64,000 nt of DNA from Actinoplanes derwentensis (GCF_900104725.1 NZ_LT629758.1:7836001-7900000); one strand, 5' to 3'; counted from the stretch's first letter, positions 26,456-34,952 are shown. Numbers and translations are program-made. The notes: generated by a model from the letters alone, not told the origin.

Positions 26456-27018
26456 CTTGCTGTCGGGCCTTATCGGGCGATGGGTGTTCCGGGACGGACC
26501 GGGTGGCGGCGGGCGCAACCGGATCCTGGTCTGCCAATAGCTCCCGGATCCATCGCCGGCGGCTTCGAATGCCTTAGGTCTCACGCCTGGAAGCGACGGT
26601 AGCGCGGCCCACCACGAAGATCAACCGCGTTCAATGCGAATGATGTGCCTAAGTGATATTGACTCCGTCGTCGCCGACTTTCGCGGCAAGATGTCTGAAT
26701 GGGGCGTTCCGCATCCTTCCGACCCTGAATGCGCCTGTATCTGGCGCCCGGATAAATAGCGATTTGCGGCCCTCAAAGATGTTCCGCAGTGAGTCGAGCG
26801 GTTCCGGCTGGTTGTTCCAAAAACGCAGGCCACAGTGGATCCTTGCCAGTGTGTAGGCGCGCTGTTACTGTACGAAACATCTTCACCGGAAGAGCTCGTC
26901 TAATGTTTCTGTCTACGCGTGTTCATCGTCTAGTCGACTTCACATGCGCAGTGACAAAAGTCCGAAGACGCCGATAAGCCGCCCCGGGAATTCTTATGCA
27001 ATCAAGGCTTGTACGCTG
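26456..27018. other. Long lower-GC leader region upstream of the RiPP operon
   Basis: About 560 bases with GC clearly below the neighbours, so likely promoter/leader of the operon starting at 27019. One 41-codon frame (26634-26759), ending CACIWRPDK, has no ribosome site and mixed codon use. A second ATG (26944) is in frame with the MFS gene and would add 25 residues, but no Shine-Dalgarno precedes it. Confidence 0.45.
26634..26759 (+). CDS. Possible 41-aa peptide upstream of the RiPP operon (doubtful)
   Basis: ATG 26634 to TAG 26759. Acidic, Cys-containing C-terminus (HPSDPECACIWRPDK). No ribosome site and low GC at third codon positions compared with neighbours. It could be a remnant or a small regulatory/substrate peptide; listed because of its place next to a peptide-modifying cluster. 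Confidence 0.2.
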   Translation: MRMMCLSDIDSVVADFRGKMSEWGVPHPSDPECACIWRPDK

Positions 27019-28281
27019 ATGGCCACCACATCCGAAAACACATTATCGCCGCATCGCGCACGCGATTTCCGGCTTTATTGGATCGCCGGCGGAATCGACG
27101 CGCTGGGCTCCCATTCGTCCAGCATCGTCCTGCCTTTGGTGGCCATCGCCGTCACCGGTTCGCCCACCGCGGTCGGCGTGGTCGGCGCTCTGGCGGTGGC
27201 CGGCCGGCTCGTGGCGGCGCCGGTCACCGCGGTGCTGGCCGACCGGCTGCCCCGTCGGACCATGATGATCGCCGCGCTGTTGACGGCCGCCGCCGCCACG
27301 GGTGTCATCTCCGGCGCGCTGCTGACGGACACCCTGGTCATCGGCGTGCTGGCGGCGGCTGCCTTCGTCGAGGGCGCCGCGCAGTCCGGATACGAGTCCG
27401 CCGGCGCGGGCGCGATCCGCCGCCTGCTTCCGGCCGACGACCACCGCGCCCTGGCACGGATGGAAGCCCGCAACCATGCCGCCCAGATCCTCGGTCCGTT
27501 GCTCGGCGGAGCGCTTTTCCAGGTGGCGCGCTGGCTGCCGTTCCTCGCCGACTTCGTCTCGTACGTCATCGCGGCGGTCTGTGTGGCGGCCATCCGCACC
27601 GATCTCACCCCGCACCGGGAGGAACGCACCTCCTTCGTGGGCGACCTGCGCGCCGGCCTCCGGTTCGTGGCCGGCCAACCCTTCCTCCGGTTCGTCACCG
27701 TGTGGGCCGCCGGCATCAACTTCGCGTTCGCTGCCCTGATCTACGCCGTCATCCTCATCTCCGACCGCCGGGGCGCCTCGCCGGTGTCGATCGGTCTGGT
27801 GTTGACGGTCGCCAGCGTCGGCGGGTTGCTCGGGGCGCTCGCCACCCCGCGGGTGGTGCAGCGGCTCCGGCCCGCCGCCACCATCGTGGTCGCCTCCTGG
27901 GCGATGGTGGCGTTCGTCGCCGCTCTGGTGGTAGCCCAGCAGACCTGGAGCTACGGCCTGCTGATCGGCCTGGTGTTCCTGCTGAGCCCGCTGGCCGGCG
28001 TGATCCTGCAGGCCCGCGCCATCATGGTGACCCCCGACGACCTGCAGGGCCGGGTGGCCACGGTCATCGGCACCGTCGGCGAGGTGCCACAGATGTTCGC
28101 GCCCTTGCTGGCGGCGGTGCTCGTGGCCCATGTCTCACCGGCGGTGGTGGCGCTGAGCTGCGCGGCACTGCTCGCGGTGCTCGCCGGATACGCCACCGTC
28201 AATGTCGGGCTGCTGCGTACCGACGCCGCACCGGGTGATCCGGCCGACGCCGAACCGACGTCTGAGGAGGACCCGCGATGA
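27019..28281 (+). CDS. MFS exporter of the RiPP cluster
   Basis: 420 residues with 12 predicted membrane helices, beginning ATTSENTLSPHRARDFRLYW (family-typical R-D-F-R-L-x-W). The loop ADRLPRRTMM between helices 2 and 3 fits the MFS motif A region of the MFS_3/EntS-like efflux group. ATG 27019 is in the position expected for the family. Its stop overlaps the start of the S9 peptidase (ATGA at 28278-28281), so the two are translationally coupled. By context it should export the finished peptide or give self-protection; that is inference. Confidence 0.85.
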   Translation: MATTSENTLSPHRARDFRLYWIAGGIDALGSHSSSIVLPLVAIAVTGSPTAVGVVGALAVAGRLVAAPVTAVLADRLPRRTMMIAALLTAAAATGVISGALLTDTLVIGVLAAAAFVEGAAQSGYESAGAGAIRRLLPADDHRALARMEARNHAAQILGPLLGGALFQVARWLPFLADFVSYVIAAVCVAAIRTDLTPHREERTSFVGDLRAGLRFVAGQPFLRFVTVWAAGINFAFAALIYAVILISDRRGASPVSIGLVLTVASVGGLLGALATPRVVQRLRPAATIVVASWAMVAFVAALVVAQQTWSYGLLIGLVFLLSPLAGVILQARAIMVTPDDLQGRVATVIGTVGEVPQMFAPLLAAVLVAHVSPAVVALSCAALLAVLAGYATVNVGLLRTDAAPGDPADAEPTSEEDPR

Positions 28282-30071
28282 GCCGCACGTTCCGGCTCTA
28301 CTACCCGGTGCTGCCCACGATCGCCGAGCAGACCCCACACCGGGCGGTGTACGTGGGTGAAGCGGAGGACCGCTGTCAGATCTTCGCCTGGAACCGGCGT
28401 ACCGGGACGACTCGCCAGCTCACCGCCCGGCGCGCGGGCACCACCCGGGCGGCGCTCGACCCCGCCGGGGAGACCGTGTGGTGGTTCGACGACGACCTCG
28501 CTGGTACCGGCCGGTGGCAGCTGGTCGACTTCGCCGGATTCACCGGCCCCCGGCTGGCCCTGCCGGAGACGGCGTCCGGTCGGCCCGCCGGTCTCGCCAT
28601 GGCGGCTGACGGCACCGCGGTGATCGGGCTGACCGGCGAGCGGGGGCTGACCCTGCACGTGCGCCACCCGGACGGGAGCCATCGCGTCGCTCGGAGCCTG
28701 GACGACTACGCGTACGTCGTCGACGTGGACGCCGCCGGCCAGCTCATCGTCGTGGGCGCCGATCCGGCCGGCGCCGACGCGGTCACCGTCTACACCGCCG
28801 ACGGAGAACAGTCCGCGGTACTGGCGGGCGGCCAAGACCGCCGCGTGTGGGCGCTCGGGTTCGCCCCAGGCACGTCGCGGCTGCTGCTCGTGGTGGAGGC
28901 CGACGGCGACTATCGGCTGGCCACCTGGACGCCGGGGGACGGCTTGCGGCACCACGACGCGCACCGCTTCCCGACCGAGATCACGGCTTGCTGGTACCCC
29001 GACGGCGAACACGTCCTGGTACGCCAGGACCGGCACGCCGAGAGCCGGCTCTACCGGGTCAGCCTCGCCACTGCCGACCAGGCCCCGATCGCCGTGCCGA
29101 CCGGCAGCGTGCTGGACGCGGCCGTGTGGCCCGACGGCGACGTGGCGTACGTCTGGACCGACGCGGCCACCCCGCCACAGTTGTGCTCCACCGGCGGCAT
29201 GGCGCTGCCCGCCGAGGACGGCGCGGGCCCCCGCACCGGAGCCGCGCCGGCGGCCCGCCGCCGTGACATCTGGGTGCCGGGTCCCGGCGGCGACATCCAC
29301 GCGCTGGTGACGACGCCCGCCGACCGTACCGGCCCGGCGCCCGCGGTTTTTCTCGTGCACGGCGGACCCTCCGAGCATGCGCGTAACGCCTACGACCCGG
29401 TGGTGGACCTGCTGGTGCACACCGGCTGCGCCGTCGTCCGGGTCAACTACCGCGGGTCGAGTGGCTACGGCGCCGCCTGGCGCAGCGACTTCCCCGCCGG
29501 GGTGGGACATACCCAGCTGGAGGACCTGGCTGCCGTACGCCAACGATTGGTCGACGACGGGGTGGTGCTGGCCGATCGGACAGCGCTGTGGGGTCACTCC
29601 TGGGGCGGCTATCTCACGCTGTTGGCCGTCGGTGTTCAGCCGGACCTGTGGCGGCTCGGGATCGCGGTCACCCCGATCGCCGACTACATCGCGGCGTTCC
29701 ACGGGTCCAGCCCGGCCGTCCGTGCCCTCGACCGGAAGCTGTTCGGCGGCACCCCGGACGACGTACCCGAACGCTATCTCCGCGCGTCCCCGGTCACCTA
29801 TGTCGACCAGGTGCGGGCCCCGGTGTTCCTCGCCGTCGCGACCGACGACGTGCGTTGCCCGCCGGAGCCCGTCGAACAGTACGCGGCGCTGCTGACGCGG
29901 CGCAGTGTCCCGAACCGCCTGTTGCGCTTGCACGCCGGTCACGAGGACGTCGACGCCCGCAACCACGTCGCCCTCATGCAGGCGGTGCTGCCGTTCATGC
30001 AGCGGCACTTCGATGGTGTCCGGGATGAAGGTACGCCGATCGCGCTGGCCTTGGCGCGACCGGCGGGCTGA
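28278..30071 (+). CDS. S9-family prolyl-oligopeptidase-like peptidase of the RiPP cluster
   Basis: 597 residues with no signal peptide. An N-terminal beta-propeller (residues ~1-340, with repeated W/D/G blades) is followed by an alpha/beta-hydrolase domain starting DIWVPGPGGDIHALV. The triad is visible: Ser in WGHSWGGYL, Asp in VATDDVRCPPEP, His in LHAGHEDVD. The oxyanion loop is FLVHGGPSEH. Family members cut short peptides after entry through the propeller. Encoded between exporter and precursor, it is the natural candidate for leader removal or peptide trimming. The start overlaps the MFS stop by four bases. Confidence 0.88.
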   Translation: MSRTFRLYYPVLPTIAEQTPHRAVYVGEAEDRCQIFAWNRRTGTTRQLTARRAGTTRAALDPAGETVWWFDDDLAGTGRWQLVDFAGFTGPRLALPETASGRPAGLAMAADGTAVIGLTGERGLTLHVRHPDGSHRVARSLDDYAYVVDVDAAGQLIVVGADPAGADAVTVYTADGEQSAVLAGGQDRRVWALGFAPGTSRLLLVVEADGDYRLATWTPGDGLRHHDAHRFPTEITACWYPDGEHVLVRQDRHAESRLYRVSLATADQAPIAVPTGSVLDAAVWPDGDVAYVWTDAATPPQLCSTGGMALPAEDGAGPRTGAAPAARRRDIWVPGPGGDIHALVTTPADRTGPAPAVFLVHGGPSEHARNAYDPVVDLLVHTGCAVVRVNYRGSSGYGAAWRSDFPAGVGHTQLEDLAAVRQRLVDDGVVLADRTALWGHSWGGYLTLLAVGVQPDLWRLGIAVTPIADYIAAFHGSSPAVRALDRKLFGGTPDDVPERYLRASPVTYVDQVRAPVFLAVATDDVRCPPEPVEQYAALLTRRSVPNRLLRLHAGHEDVDARNHVALMQAVLPFMQRHFDGVRDEGTPIALALARPAG

Positions 30072-30115
30072 CCCCGGCCGGCCTGGCACTGCGAGACCCG
30101 GAGAGGAGGAACAGC

Positions 30116-30214
30116 ATGCGCAAGAGCGTCGTCGAGAACGACCCGATCAGCGGCAACCGGGAACAGCTCCGGTCGAAGCCGTCGGTCACGATCAGCGTTT
30201 CCATCAAGTTCTAG
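30116..30214 (+). CDS. Candidate RiPP precursor peptide, 32 aa
   Basis: ATG 30116 sits behind a very strong ribosome site (GAGAGGAGGAACAGC). The 32-residue product has a charged N-terminal leader-like part (MRKSVVENDPISG at residues 1-13) and a C-terminal 12 residues KPSVTISVSIKF, in which hydrophobic beta-branched residues (V, I, I) alternate with Ser/Thr. No Cys, so not a lanthipeptide or sactipeptide. It lies 45 bases after the peptidase gene and about 100 bases before a radical SAM maturase, with a hairpin between. Position, size and ribosome site support a modified-peptide substrate; no known precursor family is recognised. Confidence 0.75.
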   Translation: MRKSVVENDPISGNREQLRSKPSVTISVSIKF

Positions 30215-30221
30215 TCAGGAC

Positions 30222-30260
30222 ACGGCGTGCGGGGACCGGATCTCCCGCCCCGCACGCCGT
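30222..30260 (+). terminator. Attenuator-like hairpin between precursor and maturase genes
   Basis: Perfect 13-bp arms (ACGGCGTGCGGGG at 30222-30234, complement at 30248-30260) around a 13-base loop, 8 bases after the precursor stop. A partial terminator here would give much more precursor message than maturase message, a common RiPP arrangement. Confidence 0.75.
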
Positions 30261-30318
30261 CGCCCACCTTGGTCGCACCGACCCGGCCGCCCCGCGGCCG
30301 GCACAGCAGGAGGATGAC

Positions 30319-32241
30319 GTGCGGATCGTGCTGGTCAACATGCCGTGGGCGTCGATCGACGTCCCGTCCTTGGCGCTCGGAATCCTCACCACGAGCGCCC
30401 GCCGGCACTTCCCGGACGCCGAGGTGGAGGTGATCCACGCCAACCTCGACTACGTCGACTGGGTGGTGGACCGCACCGAGTTCTCGGTCAACGACTACCA
30501 CTACTACTCGCTGTTCACCTACTTCGCCGGCTGCGGCGACTGGGTGTTCTCCGCCGCGCTGCACGACGATCCGGAGTGGCGGGTCGCCGAGTTCATCGAG
30601 CGGGTCAGCGACCAGATGTCCGACCACGAACGGGATCTGACCGTCGGACTGCACCGGCTGGCCCCGGCCTTCATCAGCGAGCTGGCCGAGCGCATCGTCG
30701 CCGCCCGCCCGGACGTGGTGGGCTTCACCTCCACGTTTCAGCAGAACACCGCCGCACTGGCCGCCGCCCGGTACGTCAAGCGGCTGGACCCGTCGATCGC
30801 CACCATCTTCGGCGGCGCCAACTGCGACGGCGCCCAGGGCGCCGCGATGCACCGCAACTTCCCGGCGGTCGACTTCGTGGTGCGCGGCGAGGGCGAAGCC
30901 GCCTTCCCGCAGGTGTTGTCCGCGCTCGCTCGGCAGCCGGGAGACGACACCGATCCGTTCGCCGCCGTCGAGGGCCTGTGCTGGCGAGACGCCACCGGTC
31001 GGTCGGTGGCCAACCCGATGAGTAGCCGTCCGCTGCCGCCGGCCGGCATCGTCGCGCCGGACTACGCGGGCTACTTCGAGCGGCTGGCGTCCTCGCGGGC
31101 GCAGAGCTGGGTGGAGCCCAAACTGGTGGTCGAGGGCGCCCGCGGCTGCTGGTGGGGCGAGAAGCACCACTGCACCTTCTGCGGACTCAACGGCTCGTTC
31201 ATGCAGTTCCGCAGCAAGGAAGCCACCCAGTTCCACGACGAGATCGTCGCGCTCGCCGAGCGGCACCAGGTGCTCGACATGTTCGTCGTCGACAACATCA
31301 TGGACATGGGGTACGTCCAGACCCTGCTGCCGCGCCTGGCGGAGTCCGACTACGACCTGCGGTTGCAGTACGAGATCAAGTCCAACATGCGAGGTGCCCA
31401 GGTGCAGGCCCTTGCCGACGCGGGACTGGTCAGCGTGCAACCGGGCATCGAAAGCCTCAACGGCCGGGTCCTGAAGATCATGGACAAGGGCGTCACCGGC
31501 TGTCTCAACGTACGAATGCTGCGTGATGCTGAGACCAGCGGCATCACCGTGGCCTGGAACTATCTCTATGGCTTCCCCGGTGAGAGCGACGACGACTATC
31601 TCAGCGTGATCGCCCAGATGCCAGCGCTGCACCACCTCGCTCCGGCTGACGGCGCCTCACGGATCGCCATCGAACGGTTCAGTCCGTATTTCAACCGCCC
31701 CGAGCTGGGCTTCGCCGATCCGCGCCCGGCCGCGCAGTACCGGATGAACTACGACCTGCCCGAGTCGGAGCTGATGGACCTCGCGTACATCTTCGACGTG
31801 GCTCCGCAGGGCATCGGCGGACGCACCGAGACGCTACTGGCCGAAGCGGTGGCCGAGTGGCAGTACGAGTACGCCCGCAGCCGGCTCACCCACCACGACC
31901 TGGGCGACGAGATCGTGCTGATCAGCCGGCGACGACACTTCGACTGGCGGGTCCACCGGCTGACCACGCCGCTGGAGCTGGCACTGTTCCGGCTGCTCGA
32001 CCAACCGCACAGTCCGGCCGCGGCCGCCCGGCGACTCGACACCGCCCCGGAGACCGTCGACGCCCTGATGGATCAGTGGCGCCTGCTCGGCATCGTCTTC
32101 ACCGACGGCAGCCAGTTCGTGCACGTGGCGCCAGTCGCGATGAACCAGCATCTGCTGCGCATCGACCACCTGCACCCGGAGCGCAACGACGGCGAGCCGA
32201 CCGAACCCACCGGCCGATCCGATGCGCTGACCGCAGTCTGA
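30319..32241 (+). CDS. B12-type radical SAM RiPP maturase (C-methyltransferase-like)
   Basis: 640 residues from GTG 30319, with AGGAGG 5 bases upstream. The N-terminal cobalamin-binding-type domain (VLVNMPWASIDVPSLALGIL; IFGGANCDG; FVVRGEGEAAFPQVL) precedes the radical SAM core. The cluster motif is C-x7-C-x2-C (RGCWWGEKHHCTFCGLNGS, Cys codons 31147, 31171 and 31180), the spacing typical of ribosomal-peptide maturation radical SAM protein 1 (TIGR03975-type), annotated as RiPP C-methyltransferases. A ~180-residue C-terminal domain follows (LELALFRLLDQPHSPAAAA), possibly for peptide recognition. It most likely methylates unactivated carbons of the peptide encoded at 30116; the modification is inferred from family. 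Confidence 0.9.
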   Translation: MRIVLVNMPWASIDVPSLALGILTTSARRHFPDAEVEVIHANLDYVDWVVDRTEFSVNDYHYYSLFTYFAGCGDWVFSAALHDDPEWRVAEFIERVSDQMSDHERDLTVGLHRLAPAFISELAERIVAARPDVVGFTSTFQQNTAALAAARYVKRLDPSIATIFGGANCDGAQGAAMHRNFPAVDFVVRGEGEAAFPQVLSALARQPGDDTDPFAAVEGLCWRDATGRSVANPMSSRPLPPAGIVAPDYAGYFERLASSRAQSWVEPKLVVEGARGCWWGEKHHCTFCGLNGSFMQFRSKEATQFHDEIVALAERHQVLDMFVVDNIMDMGYVQTLLPRLAESDYDLRLQYEIKSNMRGAQVQALADAGLVSVQPGIESLNGRVLKIMDKGVTGCLNVRMLRDAETSGITVAWNYLYGFPGESDDDYLSVIAQMPALHHLAPADGASRIAIERFSPYFNRPELGFADPRPAAQYRMNYDLPESELMDLAYIFDVAPQGIGGRTETLLAEAVAEWQYEYARSRLTHHDLGDEIVLISRRRHFDWRVHRLTTPLELALFRLLDQPHSPAAAARRLDTAPETVDALMDQWRLLGIVFTDGSQFVHVAPVAMNQHLLRIDHLHPERNDGEPTEPTGRSDALTAV

Positions 32242-32254
32242 AGGAGCACCGAAA

Positions 32255-32902
32255 ATGACCGTCCACCACGCCGCCCCGATCTCCGTGCACCTGGCTCGCG
32301 ACGCCGACCCCGACGGCGGGCCGCGGATGGCGTTGGGCACCGTCGATCTCGTCGAATCGCCCGGTGAGGCGGCCGCGGCGTGGTTCCGTGCGGGAGTACG
32401 CCACGTGACGCTGTCGTCCGCCGTGGACCTGACCGACCCCGACCCGGCGACACTGGCCGGACTGCTGCTGGTACGGGAGGCCACCAGCCACGGCATCTCC
32501 GTCGACTGGCGGCTCGTGCTGCCCGGCGACGGCGCGGACTGGCGGGTCTACTCGCACCTGTATCCGCCGGCCGACCTGCGTACGGCGGCACCCGGCGAGG
32601 ACTTTGAACACCTGGCCGAGTGGCGGCGCACCTTCTACATCGACAAGTGCACGTACCGGCACGGACCTGGATTCGTCCAGGTCCGGGATCGGCGGACCGG
32701 CAAGCTGAACCTGCTCACCATCGACGATCCGGCCTACCTGGCGGTTCTCGACGCCACCCGCGACGGGGCACCGATGGCCGCGGTGGATCTCGACATCGCC
32801 CGGGACTTCGCCGCCGAGGGTTTGGTCGCCAAGATCGCCGACATCCTCGTGTGGTTGCCATACCGGCTACGCCGCTGGCCGCTGCCCTCCATGATCGTGT
32901 GA
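32255..32902 (+). CDS. Radical SAM companion protein (DUF5825-like), 215 aa
   Basis: ATG 32255 with AAGGAG 8 bases upstream and 13 bases after the maturase stop, so clearly in the same operon. The middle shows GVRHVTLSSAVDLTDPDP, then EWRRTFYIDKCTYRHGPGF and VRDRRTGKLNLLTIDDPAYL. I associate this pattern with DUF5825 proteins found beside RiPP radical SAM maturases. The FVQVRD and ITIDDP-like segments recall small winged modules that bind precursor leaders, but that is a guess. No catalytic motif, signal peptide or membrane segment is seen. Confidence 0.7.
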   Translation: MTVHHAAPISVHLARDADPDGGPRMALGTVDLVESPGEAAAAWFRAGVRHVTLSSAVDLTDPDPATLAGLLLVREATSHGISVDWRLVLPGDGADWRVYSHLYPPADLRTAAPGEDFEHLAEWRRTFYIDKCTYRHGPGFVQVRDRRTGKLNLLTIDDPAYLAVLDATRDGAPMAAVDLDIARDFAAEGLVAKIADILVWLPYRLRRWPLPSMIV

Positions 32903-32919
32903 CGACCGACCTCGGTCGT
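32900..32919 (+). terminator. Terminator at the end of the RiPP operon
   Basis: Arms GACGACCGA and TCGGTCGTC around a 2-base loop, overlapping the stop codon of the last operon gene. No T-run. Confidence 0.55.
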
Positions 32920-33014
32920 CGGTGAACCTTCGATCAGGAATGGAGAAGTAGGGCCACGGCATTCCCGTTGGCTTCATCGGGACACCGTCGGCGACGATGA
33001 AGGAGCGGACTCCA

Positions 33015-33470
33015 GTGAGCCCAACCTCGAAAGCCAGCAAGAATGGCCTCTCCGAGGTCGAGCGCGCCGCAGTCAAGGATCGCGCGGCAGAGGTGCGGTC
33101 GCAGGCGCGCCGGGCGAAGAGCGCTGACAGGTCGGCGGCCGACGAGAGTGACGTGCTGGCGAAGATCGCCGAGATGGCGCAACCGGACCGCGGAGTGGCC
33201 GAGCGCCTGCACGCGATCATCAAGGAAACCGTTCCGGAGCTGGCGCCGAAGCTGTGGTACAGCCAGCTGGCCTACGCCCTGGACGGGAAGGTGATCTGCT
33301 TCTTTCGCAGCGGCCAGACGGACAAGGAACGCTACTCGACGTTCGGCTTCTCGTCGGCGGCGAAACTCGACGAGGCCCGCGGCTTGTGGGCGACGTCGTT
33401 CGCGCTGTCGGAGCTGAGCGACGAGGGCGAGGCGATGATTCGGTCGTTGCTGACGAAGGCCGTGGGATGA
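33015..33470 (+). CDS. DUF1801 family protein (YdhG/Fra-like fold)
   Basis: 151 residues from GTG 33015. An in-frame ATG at 32997 is possible, but the AAGGAG motif lies inside that longer version and suits the GTG. The N-terminal ~50 residues are Lys/Arg/Ala-rich (RSQARRAKSADRSAADE). The DUF1801 core follows: HAIIKETVPELAPKLWYSQL, ICFFRSGQTDKERYSTFGF and ALSELSDEGEAMIRSLL. Related small proteins (YdhG, frataxin-like Fra) have been linked to intracellular iron handling. Stand-alone gene after the RiPP operon; no link to it is evident. Confidence 0.85.
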   Translation: MSPTSKASKNGLSEVERAAVKDRAAEVRSQARRAKSADRSAADESDVLAKIAEMAQPDRGVAERLHAIIKETVPELAPKLWYSQLAYALDGKVICFFRSGQTDKERYSTFGFSSAAKLDEARGLWATSFALSELSDEGEAMIRSLLTKAVG

Positions 33471-33491
33471 GGATGCTGCTGCCCGGCGTGA

Positions 33492-33932
33492 TCACGTTCG
33501 GCGCGGCTGATGTCCGACGGTGGTCCGGCGGGCGGCGACTCCGGTGACGACGAAACCGCCGAGCGCGTCGCCCACGGCCAGCGTCACGCCGAACACTCCA
33601 GCTGCGGAGATGCCAGCGATGAGCGTGACGGCCACCAGCGCGATGAAGACCGCGCCCAATCTCAGCCATGTCAGGCGGAGCGTGGCACGAGCGAGACCGC
33701 GTCCACCTCGCAACAGGGCGATCATCGCGAGAAGCGCGAGTACAGCCCCGACGGCGGCTGATGCCCCCATCACCATGAACGGGCCGGTCTGCTCGACTGT
33801 CAGGGCGCCGCTGCGGTACGACTGCCATGACGTCGCGCCGATCGCAGCGAGCACGCCGTCGGCCAGTGCGGCCACGATGCCCACAACGGCGAGCAGCGTG
33901 GTTCCGCTGTGTGCGGTGCGGGCCGCCATCAT
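33492..33932 (-). CDS. Four-TM membrane protein in ESX-like operon, 146 aa
   Basis: Four predicted membrane helices: TLLAVVGIVAALADGVLAAIG, FMVMGASAAVGAVLALLAMIA, LGAVFIALVAVTLIAGISAAG and the adjacent VFGVTLAVGDALGGFVVTGV. Family not recognised. The ATG overlaps the stop of the preceding WXG100-like gene (ATGA at 33929-33932), so it is the last gene of a four-gene minus-strand operon that starts at 35683. It may anchor or help export the upstream proteins; this is inference. Confidence 0.75.
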   Translation of the reverse strand: MMAARTAHSGTTLLAVVGIVAALADGVLAAIGATSWQSYRSGALTVEQTGPFMVMGASAAVGAVLALLAMIALLRGGRGLARATLRLTWLRLGAVFIALVAVTLIAGISAAGVFGVTLAVGDALGGFVVTGVAARRTTVGHQPRRT

Positions 33933-34642
33933 GCGGTACCCGCCGGCGGCCAGTGCTTCTGGAAGAAGGAGCTGTCGTCGAACTTCTGCCGCAACGTAGT
34001 GTTCGCCGACGTACAGCAGCCTTTCAAGGTTTCGCAGCCGACGATCAGCGACAGCGAGGCGGTCACCGCCGCGCCAGCTGCGATGAATGGTGCCGCGGGC
34101 ATACCGAGGATCGTGGCACTCGACGCGATCGCGCCGAGAATGCCGATCACGAGCGCGACAAGCGCCCCGGCCAGGCTGCTCCAGAACACCAGGATCCCGA
34201 GATGCACCTGGCCCAGCGCCGTCGCCAGGCCGTCCGTGATCGTCATCTTGATCTTCTCCAGCGCGGCCTTCTGCAACGGCAACATCTGCCGGTACGCGTC
34301 TGCCGCGTCACCGTCCCAGTTGTCATCGACGGTCAGCAGCCCGGCATCAGCGGCCTGGACCTGACCGCTGACCGGCACACCGACCCGGTCGCTCCAGGCT
34401 TGCGCCGCGTTCGACAAGGCTGACGGTGAACCCATGTTGGACAGAATGATCTGAAGGTTCTCCCAGATCCGCTCCATGAACGCGCAGAAGTCGTCCCAGC
34501 CCTGCCGGATCGAGGACTGCACCGGCTCGGGGATGAATCCCAGTTTGTTGTTGATCGAGTTCTGTAGTTCGACGGTCTTGCCGTCGATGCGGCTGATGGT
34601 CGAGTTGATGCGTTCCAGCAGTACGGCTTCGGTACTACTCAC
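33929..34642 (-). CDS. Long WXG100-like ESX substrate with hydrophobic C-terminus, 237 aa
   Basis: GTG 34642 overlaps the stop of the upstream gene by eight bases. An N-terminal helical region (SSTEAVLLERINSTISRIDG) is followed by NWDGDAADAYRQMLPLQK near residue 110, a W-x-G turn (W-D-G) of the ESX hairpin type. Two hydrophobic helices (LGILVFWSSLAGALVALVIG, then ATILGMPAAPFIAAGAAVTA) lie C-terminal. Large WXG100-type proteins with membrane-active tails are typical of T7SS substrates. A CCTSANTT cysteine pair near the end is unusual. Secretion is inferred. Confidence 0.75.
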   Translation of the reverse strand: MSSTEAVLLERINSTISRIDGKTVELQNSINNKLGFIPEPVQSSIRQGWDDFCAFMERIWENLQIILSNMGSPSALSNAAQAWSDRVGVPVSGQVQAADAGLLTVDDNWDGDAADAYRQMLPLQKAALEKIKMTITDGLATALGQVHLGILVFWSSLAGALVALVIGILGAIASSATILGMPAAPFIAAGAAVTASLSLIVGCETLKGCCTSANTTLRQKFDDSSFFQKHWPPAGTA

Positions 34643-34952
34643 GGGGATCCCACACTCCTTCGAGCTCTCGGGCCGCCAGATCATCGTTCGTCTCGTACAG
34701 ATAGGCGACCTTGTCCAGCTTCAGGCTCAGCCCGCTATAGACCTCGCTCGCCTCCTCCAACAGGGTCGCGGCCTTACGTTGAAGCTCGGCGTACGTATCC
34801 AGCAGCCCACTCGGCAACGCCGCCCACGACAGCTCGTTCGCGCTCAAGGTCAGCTGGCTCGCCTCCATCGCGGCTTGCCGAGTCACTGCGGAGACCTGCT
34901 CCCACGAGGCGGCATCACGACGAAGCGCCTCCAGCGCAGCTTGCAGAGTCAT
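34635..34952 (-). CDS. Small ESX secretion-associated protein (EspC-like), 105 aa
   Basis: ATG 34952 overlaps the stop of the YbaB-like gene (TGATGA). The 105 residues form two long helices: ALEALRRDAASWEQVSAVTR and LLDTYAELQRKAATLLEEA, linked by LTLSANELSWAAL, similar in size and layout to ESX-1 secretion-associated EspC/DUF2580 proteins. It has no signal peptide. The C-terminal segment (KLDKVAYLYETNDDLAARE) contains Y-x-x-x-D/E (YLYETND), the T7SS general export motif. It likely partners with the longer WXG100-like protein immediately downstream. Confidence 0.75.
   Translation of the reverse strand: MTLQAALEALRRDAASWEQVSAVTRQAAMEASQLTLSANELSWAALPSGLLDTYAELQRKAATLLEEASEVYSGLSLKLDKVAYLYETNDDLAARELEGVWDPRE

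Noticed and set aside
26944..27018. Earlier ATG for the MFS exporter
   Set aside because: No ribosome site, lower-GC codons, and family members start close to the R-D-F-R-L-x-W helix as at 27019.
27951..30089. 712-codon open frame on the minus strand under the MFS/peptidase genes
   Set aside because: It is the antisense shadow of two well-supported genes; Arg/Gly/His/Val-rich composition with no motifs.
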